A DNA stretch of 64,000 bases from the NCBI RefSeq assembly GCF_000153725.1, contig NZ_DS022279.1, positions 128,501 to 192,500 on the forward strand, given 5' to 3'. The position numbers and the translations under genes were made by a program. Each line of letters opens with the position of its first letter. The first letter of the stretch is position 1. Below the pieces are notes generated by a model. The model had not been told where the DNA came from. It did not search any database and was given only the letters and a program-made list of their open reading frames with translations. Source of the stretch: Salipiger bermudensis HTCC2601 (GTDB taxonomy: Bacteria; Pseudomonadota; Alphaproteobacteria; Rhodobacterales; Rhodobacteraceae). This document shows, piece after piece, positions 35,084 through 43,920 of the stretch.

Positions 35084-35440
35084 TCAGCTCCCCCGGTAGG
35101 TGCTCATGCCGTAGGCCGAGAGCAACAGCGGCACGTGGTAGTGGGCTTCGGCATCCGACATGCCGAAGCGGATCGGTACCTCGTCCAGGAACAGGATGTC
35201 TCCGTCCGCCTGACCGGTCGCCCGCAGGTAATCGCCGGCAAAGAAGACCAGCTCGAAGGTGCCGGTCTCGAAGCGTTCGGCGGGCAGGATCGGCGCGTCT
35301 GTCCGGCCATCCGCATTCGTCACCGTCTCTGCGATCCTTTCGTGCGAATTGCCCGAGACACGGTAGAGCGCGATGCGGACGCCTTCTGCCGGGCAGCCGC
35401 GCGCCGTATCAAGGACGTGTGTGGTCAGATATCCGCTCAT
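35084..35440 (-). CDS. 5-hydroxyisourate hydrolase
   Basis: A 118-residue transthyretin-like protein: [25 protein letters not shown] at the N-terminus and the diagnostic C-terminal YRGS. Catalytic His in TTHVLD (about residue 9), Arg in VRIALYR and His in [19 protein letters not shown]. It hydrolyses 5-hydroxyisourate from PuuD to OHCU (2-oxo-4-hydroxy-4-carboxy-5-ureidoimidazoline). Divergent from the allantoinase/decarboxylase gene that takes the next step. Confidence 0.94.
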   Translation of the reverse strand: MSGYLTTHVLDTARGCPAEGVRIALYRVSGNSHERIAETVTNADGRTDAPILPAERFETGTFELVFFAGDYLRATGQADGDILFLDEVPIRFGMSDAEAHYHVPLLLSAYGMSTYRGS

Positions 35441-35586
35441 GTCTCGATCTCCAGATGGGTTTGCCTCTTCATACGCGCCCCGCCGCAGCCCGCAAACTCG
35501 CTGTCGTTTGAGGCACCTTCGCATTCTTTTTGATAATGCCCGCGACTTTTCTGGAATATGACATGATGAAACCGGAGGTGAGAGAC

Positions 35587-36999
35587 TTGCAGCGTTATCC
35601 CAGAGACATGGCGGGCTACGGCCCCCGCATCCCGCAGGCGAACTGGCCCGGTGGCGCGAAGATCGCCGTGCAGATTGTGCTGAATTACGAAGAGGGCGGC
35701 GAGAACAACATCCTGCACGGGGATGCGGCGTCCGAGGGCTTCCTGTCCGAGATCACCGGTGCGCAGCCATGGCCCGGCCAGCGGCACTGGAACATGGAAA
35801 CGATCTATGAATACGGCAGCCGCGCCGGGTTCTGGCGGGTCCACGCGTTGCTGAAGGACATCCCAATCACTGTCTACGGCGTCGCCACCGCACTGGCCCG
35901 CGCGCCCGAGCAGGTGAAGGCGATGAAGGATGCGGGCTGGGAGATCGCGTCGCACGGCCTCAAGTGGGTCGAACACAAGGACATGCCTGCCGAGGAGGAG
36001 CGCGCGCAGATCCGCGAAGCGATCCGCCTGCACACCGAAGTGGTGGGGACGCCGCCGCGCGGGTGGTACACCGGGCGCTGTTCGATGAACACGATCCCGT
36101 TGGCCGCGGAGGAGGGCGACTTCGCCTATATCGCCGACAGTTATTCCGACGACCTGCCGTACTGGACGCGCGCCGGCGACAAAAACCAGCTGATCGTGCC
36201 CTACACCATGGACTGCAACGACATGCGCTTTGCCATTCAGGCGGGGTATACCCGAGGCGACGACTTCGAGGCGATGATCCGCGACGCCTTCGACGTGCTC
36301 TACGCCGAAGGTCAGGCGGGCGCGCCCAAGATGATGTCGATCGGGTTGCATTGCCGCCTGATCGGGCGCCCGAGCCGGATGGCCGCGCTGAAGCGCGTGA
36401 TGGATTATATGCAGGGGCATGAGGGCGTCTGGTTCGCCACCCGCGAGCAGATCGCCGACCATTGGGCCGCCGAGCATCCGGCGCCATCGGGCGTGACGCC
36501 CTCGCAGATGGACCGCGAGCGCTTCGTGGCCGAATTCGGCGGCATCTTCGAGCATAGCCCGTGGATCGCCGAGGGCGCGCATGCACTGGAGCTGGGCACC
36601 TACAGCGACAGTGCCGCAGGGGTGCATAACGCCCTTGCGCGGGTCTTCCGGTCGGCCACCGAGGACCAGAGGCTGGGCGTGCTGACCGCGCACCCGGACC
36701 TTGCGGGAAAACTCGCCGCCGCCGGACGGCTGACAGCCGAGTCGACCTCGGAGCAGGCGGGCGCAGGGCTCGACATGCTGACCGATGAGGAGCGCGAGAC
36801 GTTTCAGCGGCTGAACAGCGACTATGTCGACCGGCACGGTTTCCCCTTCATCATCGCGGTGAAGGACAACACCAAGGCCAGTATCCTCGAGGCCTTCCAC
36901 CGCCGCATCGGCAACGACCGCGCCACCGAGTTCGCCGAGGCCTGCCGTCAGGTCGAACGCATCGCCGAACTGCGCCTGATCGAGAAGTTGGGCGCGTGA
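35587..36999 (+). CDS. puuE: PuuE-type allantoinase fused to OHCU decarboxylase
   Basis: A 470-residue bifunctional protein. Residues ~1-300 are a metal-independent, polysaccharide-deacetylase-like allantoinase ([71 protein letters not shown]). Residues ~310-470 are OHCU decarboxylase (UraD) with the motif HPDLAGK and [25 protein letters not shown]. It therefore makes allantoin and opens it to allantoate. The TTG at 35587 is preferred: a near-perfect GGAGGTG lies 8 bases upstream and it gives the family N-terminus; ATGs at 35563 and 35566 are alternatives. Confidence 0.9.
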   Translation: MQRYPRDMAGYGPRIPQANWPGGAKIAVQIVLNYEEGGENNILHGDAASEGFLSEITGAQPWPGQRHWNMETIYEYGSRAGFWRVHALLKDIPITVYGVATALARAPEQVKAMKDAGWEIASHGLKWVEHKDMPAEEERAQIREAIRLHTEVVGTPPRGWYTGRCSMNTIPLAAEEGDFAYIADSYSDDLPYWTRAGDKNQLIVPYTMDCNDMRFAIQAGYTRGDDFEAMIRDAFDVLYAEGQAGAPKMMSIGLHCRLIGRPSRMAALKRVMDYMQGHEGVWFATREQIADHWAAEHPAPSGVTPSQMDRERFVAEFGGIFEHSPWIAEGAHALELGTYSDSAAGVHNALARVFRSATEDQRLGVLTAHPDLAGKLAAAGRLTAESTSEQAGAGLDMLTDEERETFQRLNSDYVDRHGFPFIIAVKDNTKASILEAFHRRIGNDRATEFAEACRQVERIAELRLIEKLGA

Positions 37000-37481
37000 G
37001 TATGATCCGCATCCAGCCCCTGACGGCCGAGGCCTTTGCCCCCTACGGCGAGGTTCTGGATACCGCGGGCGCGCCCGACAAGCTGATCAATCAGGGCCTT
37101 TGCGGTCGCTACCATGACCGCGCCACGCTGGATTTCACCCAGGAGGGCAGCGCGGGCATCAGCCTGTTCAAGGCAGAGCTGCGCGCGCTTCCGTACACGC
37201 TCGATATGATGGAGCGGCACCCGCTGGGCTCTCAGGCTTTCCTGCCGATGTCGATGGACGCGTTTCTGGTCATCGTTGCGCCGGATGTTGCCGGAAAACC
37301 GGGCACGCCGCGCGCATTCCGCACCGCCGAAGGGCAGGGGATCAATTTCCATCGAAACACGTGGCACGGGGTTTTGACCCCGCTCTCCGGTCCCGGCCTC
37401 TTTGCCGTGATCGACCGGATCGGCGGGGAGGAGAACCTGCAGGAGCACTGGTTCGGGACCCCCTACACGATCGACGCCTGA
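36996..37481 (+). CDS. allA: ureidoglycolate lyase
   Basis: A 161-residue AllA-family protein: IRIQPLTAEAFAPYGEVLDT at the N-terminus, MMERHPLGSQAFLPMSMDAFLVIVAP in the middle and FHRNTWHGVLTPLSGPGLFAVIDR near the end. It splits ureidoglycolate into glyoxylate and urea. The GTG at 36996 overlaps the previous stop; the ATG at 37002 is equally possible and matches the family start. Its glyoxylate is the feed for the beta-hydroxyaspartate cycle encoded 6-12 kb away. Confidence 0.92.
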   Translation: MSMIRIQPLTAEAFAPYGEVLDTAGAPDKLINQGLCGRYHDRATLDFTQEGSAGISLFKAELRALPYTLDMMERHPLGSQAFLPMSMDAFLVIVAPDVAGKPGTPRAFRTAEGQGINFHRNTWHGVLTPLSGPGLFAVIDRIGGEENLQEHWFGTPYTIDA

Positions 37482-37548
37482 CCGGGCGACAACCAATGGG
37501 CCGTCGGAAGAGGAGCCGGCACCCGCACGCCAGAGGGAGGAAAGACGC

Positions 37549-38973
37549 ATGGCAGACACATCCATCGGGACACCCGAGCAGCTACGGGATCCGAATTACA
37601 CCCCGCCGATGATCAAGGCCGTGCCGCTGGGCATCCAGCACGTGCTGGCCATGTTCGTCTCGAACGTGACCCCCGCGATCATCGTCTGCGGGGCGGCGGG
37701 ATTTGGCTTCGGATCGAACAGTCCGGACTTCCCGCAGATGATCTACATGATCCAGATGTCGATGTTCTTTGCCGGCATCGCGACGCTGTTCCAGTCCATC
37801 GGGATCGGGCCGGTGGGCGCGCGCCTGCCCATCGTGCAGGGCACGTCCTTCGCCTTCATTCCGATCATGATCCCGCTGGTCGCCGGCAAGGGCGTCGATG
37901 CCATCGCGGTGCTGATGGGCGGCATCGTGGCGGGCGGTTTGTTCCACACCTTCCTGGGCCTCTTCATCGGGCGCCTGCGCTTTGCCCTGCCGCCGCTGGT
38001 GACGGGCCTCGTGGTCACCATGATCGGCCTCGCTCTGGTCAAGGTCGGCATCCAGTACGCCGCCGGAGGGGTGCCCGCCATCGGCACGCCGGAATATGGC
38101 TCGGGACTGAACTGGCTGATGGCCGGAACCGTGATCGTGGTGACGCTGGGGCTGAAGTTTTTCGCCCGCGGGATGCTGTCGGTCTCGGCGGTTCTGGTGG
38201 GCCTGCTTGTGGGCTACGCGCTGGCCTTTGCCCTGGGCCAGGTGAACTTGGGCAATGTCGGGACCGCCGCCCCCTTCGCCCTGCCCAACCCGCTGCATTT
38301 CGGGCTGGAGTTCACGGTGGCGGCGGTCATCGGCTTCTGCGCGATGTCCTTCGTCTCCGCGGTGGAAACCGTGGGGGATGTCAGCGGCATCACCAAGGGC
38401 GGCGCGGGCCGCGAGGCGACCGATGACGAGATCCAGGGCGCGACCTTCGCGGACGGGATCGGAACGGCGATCTCGGGCCTGTTCGGAGCGCTGCCCAACA
38501 CCTCGTTCAGTCAGAACGTCGGGCTGATCGCCATGACGGGCGTCATGAGCCGCACCGTCGTGACCATCGGCGCGGTGTTCCTGATCATCTGCGGCCTCCT
38601 GCCCAAGATCGGTGCGGTGATTTCCTCGGTCCCGATCGAGGTGCTGGGCGGCGGCGTGATCGTGATGTTCGGCATGGTGGTTGCGGCGGGCATCTCGATG
38701 CTGTCGGACGTGCATTGGAACCGCCGCAACATGGTGATCTTTGCCATCGCCCTGTCGCTGGGTCTGGGCCTGCAGCTGGAACCGGACGCGCTGCAATACC
38801 TGCCCGGAACGGCAAAGGTGCTGGCGACCTCGGGTATCCTGCCCGCAGCGCTCATCGCCATCGTGCTCAACCTGATGCTGCCCGAGGAGCTGTCGGACGA
38901 AGCGACCGAGGAAGTGTCGGGCGGGATGGCCGGTCACGGACAGGGCTCCTATGCAAAGGACGAACGCGCCTGA
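37549..38973 (+). CDS. NCS2-family nucleobase (uracil/xanthine-type) permease
   Basis: A 474-residue membrane protein with about 14 segments. NCS2 landmarks: LGIQHVLAMFVSNVTPAIIVCGAAG, the Gln/Glu region LPIVQGTSFAFIPIMI, SFVSAVETVGDVSGITKGG (substrate-binding Glu) and GALPNTSFSQNVGLIAMTGVMSR. It follows allA by 67 bp with AGGGAGGAAAG before the ATG and is followed by an intrinsic terminator, so it closes the puuE-allA operon. Likely imports xanthine or urate by proton symport; exact substrate not readable. Confidence 0.9.
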   Translation: MADTSIGTPEQLRDPNYTPPMIKAVPLGIQHVLAMFVSNVTPAIIVCGAAGFGFGSNSPDFPQMIYMIQMSMFFAGIATLFQSIGIGPVGARLPIVQGTSFAFIPIMIPLVAGKGVDAIAVLMGGIVAGGLFHTFLGLFIGRLRFALPPLVTGLVVTMIGLALVKVGIQYAAGGVPAIGTPEYGSGLNWLMAGTVIVVTLGLKFFARGMLSVSAVLVGLLVGYALAFALGQVNLGNVGTAAPFALPNPLHFGLEFTVAAVIGFCAMSFVSAVETVGDVSGITKGGAGREATDDEIQGATFADGIGTAISGLFGALPNTSFSQNVGLIAMTGVMSRTVVTIGAVFLIICGLLPKIGAVISSVPIEVLGGGVIVMFGMVVAAGISMLSDVHWNRRNMVIFAIALSLGLGLQLEPDALQYLPGTAKVLATSGILPAALIAIVLNLMLPEELSDEATEEVSGGMAGHGQGSYAKDERA

Positions 38974-39023
38974 CAAGGACGTTGGGTCCGAAAAGCCCCG
39001 GCACGTTCGCTGGATCAATATGG

Positions 39024-39052
39024 AAAAGGGCGACCACATGCGTCGCCCTTTT
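39024..39052 (+). terminator. intrinsic terminator after the permease gene
   Basis: An 11-bp perfect stem (AAAAGGGCGAC / GTCGCCCTTTT) with loop CACATGC, running into TTTTTT (39049-39054). A classic rho-independent terminator for the puuE-allA-permease operon. Confidence 0.9.
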
Positions 39053-39060
39053 TTGTGTTT

Positions 39061-39656
39061 TCGCAGGCTCCTGGGCGAGGATGCAGGGACGAACGACGCC
39101 GGCGCCGGGTCGACGCAAAAATGCGACCTGCGAAACGGCTGGACCGGGAGCGCATGAGGCCAGGAACGCGTCTGCGTAAGGCTGCAGGACACCAGCTGCG
39201 GATCGTTGTCCCGACGGGAGGCGCGGCGTTTAGCATAGCCATCACGAAGGCGGTGAATTGGATCTGGTCGAGGCAAACCCTGCTCTCGCCATCCGGCGAT
39301 TCCCGCACGAACGTTCGGCCAGCTCCATCGCACGGAGCCCGATGCGCGCCATGGCATTCCGGTCTTCGAGGCGATCGTCAGTGCTGCCGTCTCGCCCCCT
39401 GAGCCTGCCTGCCAGTCCGACCCATCTCGCACCGGGCGGGTCTCGTCAGTGGGGTGCCCCGCGCCGTATGCGCAAGGCCAAGCATGGCGAAGACGGCGCC
39501 CCCCGCATGAACACGCCTTGTTCCCGAGCGGCGCTCGCGTGGACCAACCATCGTTGCAGGATGTGCTCTCACCATGCCCGTAGCCGCACCGAGGCCGGCG
39601 ATCTTCATTCTGATCCGTGGCGCACGCGAGGGCTCGTGACCGTTGGCGCGTCATGG
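39061..39656. other. gene-free interval
   Basis: About 600 bases between two convergent terminators. Open frames here have skewed composition, no convincing ribosome sites and no recognisable motif. I see no gene, RNA or repeat that I can support. Confidence 0.4.
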
Positions 39657-39657
39657 A

Positions 39658-39680
39658 AAAGGACCCTTGCGGGGCCCTTT
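39658..39680 (-). terminator. intrinsic terminator after the second NCS2 gene
   Basis: On the minus strand AAAGGGCCC-CGCAA-GGGTCCTTT then TTCC: a 9-bp stem with one mismatch leading into a short T-run, 28 bases past the permease stop codon. Confidence 0.7.
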
Positions 39681-39707
39681 CCTCTGATCTGCCGCAGAGG
39701 GCGCGCC

Positions 39708-41201
39708 TCAGTGGCCGCCTTCCGCCTGCATGGCGGCATACCGAAGATCTTCCTCGCTCATCTCGCGCGCGCCGTTGAACACCATGTTCAGCCCGACGGC
39801 GGAGATCGATGCCAGAAGGATGCCCGAGTCGATCAGCGGCTCGATCGCATGTGGCAGCCACATCGAGAAGTGCGGCGCGATCAACGGGATCATCCCCATG
39901 CCCAGAGAGATGGCGACGATCAGCCCGTTATAGCGGTTCACCTTGAAATCGACGCCGCCCAGAATGCGGACGCCGGTGGCGGCGACCATACCGAACATCA
40001 CCAGTCCCGCACCGCCCAGCACCGCGACCGGCAGTGCCTCGACCAGAGCGCCCATCTTGGGCACGAGGCCCAGAACGATCATGATCGCGCCGCCCATCAC
40101 GCAAACGTAGCGCGAGCGGATGCCGGTCACCCCCACGAGGCCCACGTTCTGGCTGAACGAGGTATAGGGGAAGGTGTTGAACAACCCGCCGATCAGGGTG
40201 CCCAGACCGTCGGTGCGCAGGCCGGCAGACAGCGAGGGCCGCTCGATCTCCCGACCGCAGATGTCGCCAAGGGCCAGGAACATGCCGGTGGACTCGATCA
40301 TCACCACGATCATCACCAGCGTCATGGTCAGGATCATGACCGGATCAAAGATCGGCAGGCCGAAGTGGAAGGGCGTGACCAGTTCGAACCAGTCGGCCCT
40401 GCCCACATGATCGAAGTGCATCAGCCCGAGGCTGGCCGCCAGCGAGGCGCCCACGATGATGCCCAGCAGGACGGAGATATTGGCAAAGAAGCCGCGGGCG
40501 TATTTCATCACGAGGATGATCGTGGTCAGAACCACGGCGGATATCGTCATGTTCAGCGGCGTCGCGTAGTTCACGTTATCGACCGTCGGCGCCAGTGTCA
40601 GCCCTTCGGGTATCGCGGGAAGGGCGCCTTCGGGCAGGGCGGCAAGCGACTGCAGCCAGTCGGCATGGGCAGGGTCCACGATCTGCGGCGCAGTCGCACC
40701 GACTGGCACGCCGAAGATCCAGTTGATGCCCACGCGCATCAACGTGACGCCGATCACCAGAATGATCGTGCCGGTGACGACCGGGGGAAAGAAACGCAGC
40801 ATCCGGCTGACCAGCGGCGCGATCAGCATTGCGATGATCCCGGCGCCCATGATCGCCCCGAAGATCATCCGCGCGCCCTCGGTCCCCGGGTTGCTGGCGG
40901 CGATCGAGACCATCGGGCCGACCGAGGCAAAGGTGACCCCCATCATGACCGGCATCCTAATGCCGAACCATTTCGTGGCACCCATCGACTGGATGATCGT
41001 CACCAGACCGCAGACGAAGAGGTCGGCGGAGATCAGAAAGGCCACCTCCTCCGGGGTCAGTTGCAAGACGCGGCCGACGATCAGCGGGACCGCGATGGCG
41101 CCGGCGTACATGACCAGGACGTGTTGCAAGCCAAGCGTGAACAGCTTGCCCGCGGGCAGTTTTTCGTTGACGGGATCGACCGTCATCGTCGTATCAGTCA
41201 T
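39708..41201 (-). CDS. NCS2-family urate/xanthine permease
   Basis: A 497-residue transporter with about 14 membrane segments: KLFTLGLQHVLVMYAGAIAVPLIVG, PVMMGVTFASVGPM, MIVVMIESTGMFLALGDICGREI (Glu in MIESTG) and GLFNTFPYTSFSQNVGLVGVTGIRSRYV. These belong to the xanthine/urate (NAT) branch of NCS2. The ATG at 41201 has a strong AAGGAGGAGGAG upstream. A second permease beside the one at 37549-38973 implies either different substrates (urate versus xanthine) or different affinity. Confidence 0.9.
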   Translation of the reverse strand: MTDTTMTVDPVNEKLPAGKLFTLGLQHVLVMYAGAIAVPLIVGRVLQLTPEEVAFLISADLFVCGLVTIIQSMGATKWFGIRMPVMMGVTFASVGPMVSIAASNPGTEGARMIFGAIMGAGIIAMLIAPLVSRMLRFFPPVVTGTIILVIGVTLMRVGINWIFGVPVGATAPQIVDPAHADWLQSLAALPEGALPAIPEGLTLAPTVDNVNYATPLNMTISAVVLTTIILVMKYARGFFANISVLLGIIVGASLAASLGLMHFDHVGRADWFELVTPFHFGLPIFDPVMILTMTLVMIVVMIESTGMFLALGDICGREIERPSLSAGLRTDGLGTLIGGLFNTFPYTSFSQNVGLVGVTGIRSRYVCVMGGAIMIVLGLVPKMGALVEALPVAVLGGAGLVMFGMVAATGVRILGGVDFKVNRYNGLIVAISLGMGMIPLIAPHFSMWLPHAIEPLIDSGILLASISAVGLNMVFNGAREMSEEDLRYAAMQAEGGH

Positions 41202-41298
41202 CTCTCCTCCTCCTTGATGTGCCGCCGTTGCGACGGCGTCTCCGGGGCCAGGGCTGTCGTGCCTCGGCTCCGATGTTGCCAATTCCCCGAGCGGCGGG

Positions 41299-41528
41299 TC
41301 AGTGCGAGATCACCGCCACGAGGGTGCGCTTGGTGGTGTCGCCGGTGGCCAGCGCCGGATCCGTGGCGATCTCGGTCACGGCGTCGGCCATGCCGGGCGC
41401 AAAGGAGCGGCTGAGGTCGCGCGCCGGCGCCATGGGCTCGGTCGGGCAGATCGCAAGTGTGCCGGGACGCGAAAGCGCGTGATCGTCGACCGCCGCTCGA
41501 TGCTTGCCCTCGTTGCGTCGAGGGCCAT
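41299..41528 (-). pseudogene. N-terminal fragment of an NADP-malic enzyme
   Basis: On the minus strand one frame reads AAVDDHALSRPGTLAICPTEPMAPARDLSRSFAPGMADAVTEIATDPALATGDTTKRTLVAVISH and then a stop. It parallels the start of MaeB malic enzymes (…HEFPVPGKI…[26 protein letters not shown]…DP…TARGNLVAVISN…), ending exactly where the family goes on with NGTAVLG. A ribosome site (AGAGGAAG) and an ATG at 41528 exist but are one base out of frame (shift near 41515). Probably a decayed gene; the enzyme would have linked cycle-derived malate to pyruvate. Confidence 0.6.
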
Positions 41529-41556
41529 GGTGTCGTCTTCCTCTTGTCTTTGGTCG

Positions 41557-42552
41557 TCAGGCCATAAGATCGGGGCGCGCCGCCATGCGACGTGCCCACG
41601 CGATCATGCGGGCCGAGAAGCCCCATTCGTTGTCGTACCAGCCCAACAGACGCAGCTGCCGCGTGCCGGTTGTCATGGTATGCGGCAGCGACAGCACCAG
41701 AGACTCGGGCCGGGCCCGGAAATCGCTGGAGACGCAGGGATCCTCGGTCAGACCGATCAGCGGCGACCCGGCGAGCGCCTCGCGCAGGAATTCCGTGACC
41801 GGCTGCTCGATATCCTCGTTGGTCTGGATCACCGCATCCACCGCCGAGACCGACAGACAGGGAACACGCACGGCAGCGATGCTGATGCGGCCCTGAAGCT
41901 CGGGCAGCACGCCGATCACCTGGCCCGCGGCACTCGTGGTGGTGGGGATCATCGACACCGCCGCGGCGCGCGAGCGTTCCGGCGAGGGGCCGGGTGCGTC
42001 CGTCGTGGGCTGGCTGCCGGTGTAGCAGTGGATCGTCGTCACATGCGCCTTGTCGAGTCCCAGCCCGAGATCCAGCAGTCTCAGCAGGGGCGCGATGGCA
42101 TTGGTGGTGCACGATGCGTTCGAGACGATGCGTGCCTGCCCCAGCTCCTGCTCGTTGGCACCCAGCACGACGGTCTTGTCCGCCGCCTCCGACGGGCCGG
42201 ATATCAGAACGGCGCGCGCGCCCGCCTCCAGCCCGGCCTCCGCGATGGTGCGGGTCTGTGCCCTCCCGGTGCATTCGAGGACGACATCGACGCCGCTCAG
42301 ATCGAGGGTCCGGAGGTCGGGCGCGTGGGTAAAGGCGATCCGGTGCGCACCGATGCCGATACAGTTCACGCCGGTTGTCACCGGCTCGGCAAGAGGGCCG
42401 TAGACGCTGTCATAGCGCAATAGATAGGCGCAGATCTCGAGCGGAGCGATGTCGTTGATGCCGACGATCTCGAGGCCGCTGTCGCCTCGCAGGATCTGAC
42501 GCAACAGCGTCCGACCGATGCGTCCGAAGCCGTTGATGAAGACGCGGGTCAT
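41557..42552 (-). CDS. gap: glyceraldehyde-3-phosphate dehydrogenase (type I)
   Basis: A 331-residue GAPDH: TRVFINGFGRIGRTLLRQ (NAD fold), catalytic Cys in SNASCTTN (about residue 148), CYTGSQPTTDAPGP and YDNEWGFSARM. It diverges from typical housekeeping GAPDHs at several positions: HCYTGSQ for the usual HAYTNDQ, AGQVIGVLPEL for AAKAVGLVLPEL, so it may be a secondary copy or act on another phosphorylated aldehyde such as erythrose 4-phosphate. It lies between the urate permease and the cycle genes, on the same strand as both. A gluconeogenic role for oxaloacetate-derived carbon would fit, but is inference. Confidence 0.85.
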   Translation of the reverse strand: MTRVFINGFGRIGRTLLRQILRGDSGLEIVGINDIAPLEICAYLLRYDSVYGPLAEPVTTGVNCIGIGAHRIAFTHAPDLRTLDLSGVDVVLECTGRAQTRTIAEAGLEAGARAVLISGPSEAADKTVVLGANEQELGQARIVSNASCTTNAIAPLLRLLDLGLGLDKAHVTTIHCYTGSQPTTDAPGPSPERSRAAAVSMIPTTTSAAGQVIGVLPELQGRISIAAVRVPCLSVSAVDAVIQTNEDIEQPVTEFLREALAGSPLIGLTEDPCVSSDFRARPESLVLSLPHTMTTGTRQLRLLGWYDNEWGFSARMIAWARRMAARPDLMA

Positions 42553-42809
42553 GCGAAGGCTCCGTCATGCAGAGGCGTGTGGCCAACCACGCGGCCAGAC
42601 TGCCGCTGAAGCGGACACCAAGTGCCGTCTGCCAGCGGCGCGGGCGATCGCTGCGACATTGCCGGGGGGCGCGGGAACCGCAGGATCGATCCGGCCCGCC
42701 GAACGGGGCGCAATCCGGTGACAGGCACGGGAACGGCTGGCGCTGTCCCGCGCGCGGCTTCGGGCAGGCCCGAGAGCGCGACAGACAGCAGAGAGAGGGA
42801 CAAAAGCAT
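42549..42809 (-). CDS. possible small exported protein upstream of gap
   Basis: An 86-codon frame starting MLLSLSLLSVALSGLPEAARGTAP, which looks like a signal peptide, and ending in a stop that overlaps the gap start by 4 bp (ATGA). The rest is Arg/Pro-rich with no motif I recognise, and the ribosome site is weak. The coupling is the only real argument for it; it may be a chance frame. Confidence 0.28.
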   Translation of the reverse strand: MLLSLSLLSVALSGLPEAARGTAPAVPVPVTGLRPVRRAGSILRFPRPPAMSQRSPAPLADGTWCPLQRQSGRVVGHTPLHDGAFA

Positions 42810-42844
42810 CGAGAGATCCGTTGACGCAGGACACAGGAAGACAC

Positions 42845-42867
42845 CCGGATGCCCTCGGGGCACCCGG
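42845..42867 (-). terminator. possible terminator after bhcD
   Basis: On the minus strand CCGGGTGCC-CCGAG-GGCATCCGG folds as a 9-bp stem with one G-U pair, 31 bases past the bhcD stop, followed by GTGTCTTCC. The T content is low, so termination may be partial. Confidence 0.4.
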
Positions 42868-42897
42868 AATGTCGTTTTTCAACGCAGGTCTGGAACG

Positions 42898-43863
42898 TCA
42901 GAAATCGACTTCGGTGGCCACGCCCTTCTCGACGGCCAGATCCACGACCGCCGCAGCGACCGCCAGATCCTGAAGCCCGACCCCGGTGCCGTCGAAGAGC
43001 GTGATCTCTTCCGCCGATTGCCGGCCCGGATGGCTGCCGTTGATCACCGCGCCGAGCTGGGCGATGTCTTCGGCCTTCAGAGCGCCCTCGGCGACGGCGT
43101 GTTGCGCCTCGCCGATGCTGACCGACTGCGCGACCTCGTCGGTGAAGACGGTGGCGCGGGACAGAAGCGCGGCTTCCACCTCTTGCTTGCCCTTGGTGTC
43201 GGTGCCCATGCAGGCGATGTGGGTGCCGGGGCTGACATGCTCGGCCATCAGGGACGGCGAAAAGGCCGAGGTGATGGTAATGATGACATCCGCCTCCGTC
43301 ATGCCGGGCAGCTCGACCGCCTCGAACGGCACGCCGGCCTCCTGCGCGACTTTCTCGAGGTTGGGCAACATCTCGGGGTGCAGGTTCCAGCCGATGACCT
43401 TCTCGAAGGCGCGCTGCTCCAGCGCGGCGCGCAGCTGGAACGTCGCCTGATGGCCTGCGCCGATCATGCCGAGAACCTTGGCATCGTCGCGCGCCAGATG
43501 CCGGATCGAGACCGACGAGGCCGCAGCGGTGCGCAGCGCGGTCAACAGGTTGCCGCCGACCATGGCCTTGGCCTTGCCGGTGTCGGGGTCGAAGAGGAAG
43601 ACCGTCGATTGGTGATTGATCTCGCCGCGCTTTTCGAGGTTGTGCGGCCAGTAGCCGCCGGCTTTCAGGCCCAGCGTCAGGCCGGCGCGATCAAACCCGC
43701 CCTTGAAGCCGTAGAGCGCGTCCTCATGGCCGATCGCCTCGCGCACCACCGGAAAGTTGTAGGCCTTTGCGTCGGCCATGGCGGCGAACACCTTCTCGAC
43801 GGCGGAAAAGGCTGCGTCGCGGGTCATCAGGGCGGCGATCTCGCGTTCGTGCACGATCAGCAT
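42898..43863 (-). CDS. bhcD: iminosuccinate reductase of the beta-hydroxyaspartate cycle
   Basis: A 321-residue ornithine-cyclodeaminase/mu-crystallin family protein: YGFKGGFDRAGLTLGLKAGGYWPHN, TALRTAAASSVSIRHLARDDAKVLGMIGAGHQATFQLRAAL (Rossmann GAGHQA) and HIACMGTDTKGKQEVEAALLSRATVFTDEVAQS. In the cycle, BhcD reduces iminosuccinate to aspartate with NADH. The family also contains alanine dehydrogenases and cyclodeaminases, but the companions bhcA, bhcB, bhcC and bhcR settle the role. AAGGA lies about 8 bases before the ATG at 43863. An NCS1 permease gene separates it from bhcC, unlike the compact bhcABCD order I recall from Paracoccus. Confidence 0.88.
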   Translation of the reverse strand: MLIVHEREIAALMTRDAAFSAVEKVFAAMADAKAYNFPVVREAIGHEDALYGFKGGFDRAGLTLGLKAGGYWPHNLEKRGEINHQSTVFLFDPDTGKAKAMVGGNLLTALRTAAASSVSIRHLARDDAKVLGMIGAGHQATFQLRAALEQRAFEKVIGWNLHPEMLPNLEKVAQEAGVPFEAVELPGMTEADVIITITSAFSPSLMAEHVSPGTHIACMGTDTKGKQEVEAALLSRATVFTDEVAQSVSIGEAQHAVAEGALKAEDIAQLGAVINGSHPGRQSAEEITLFDGTGVGLQDLAVAAAVVDLAVEKGVATEVDF

Positions 43864-43920
43864 GTGGGGTATCCTTTGCGTTGAGGCCGGGGCCGCCATC
43901 CGGGGCGGCCCCGGTGTCGG

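Noticed and set aside
37582..41414. Very long open frames opposite both NCS2 permeases
   Set aside because: His/Asp/Arg-rich antisense frames of membrane-protein genes; no ribosome sites or domains.
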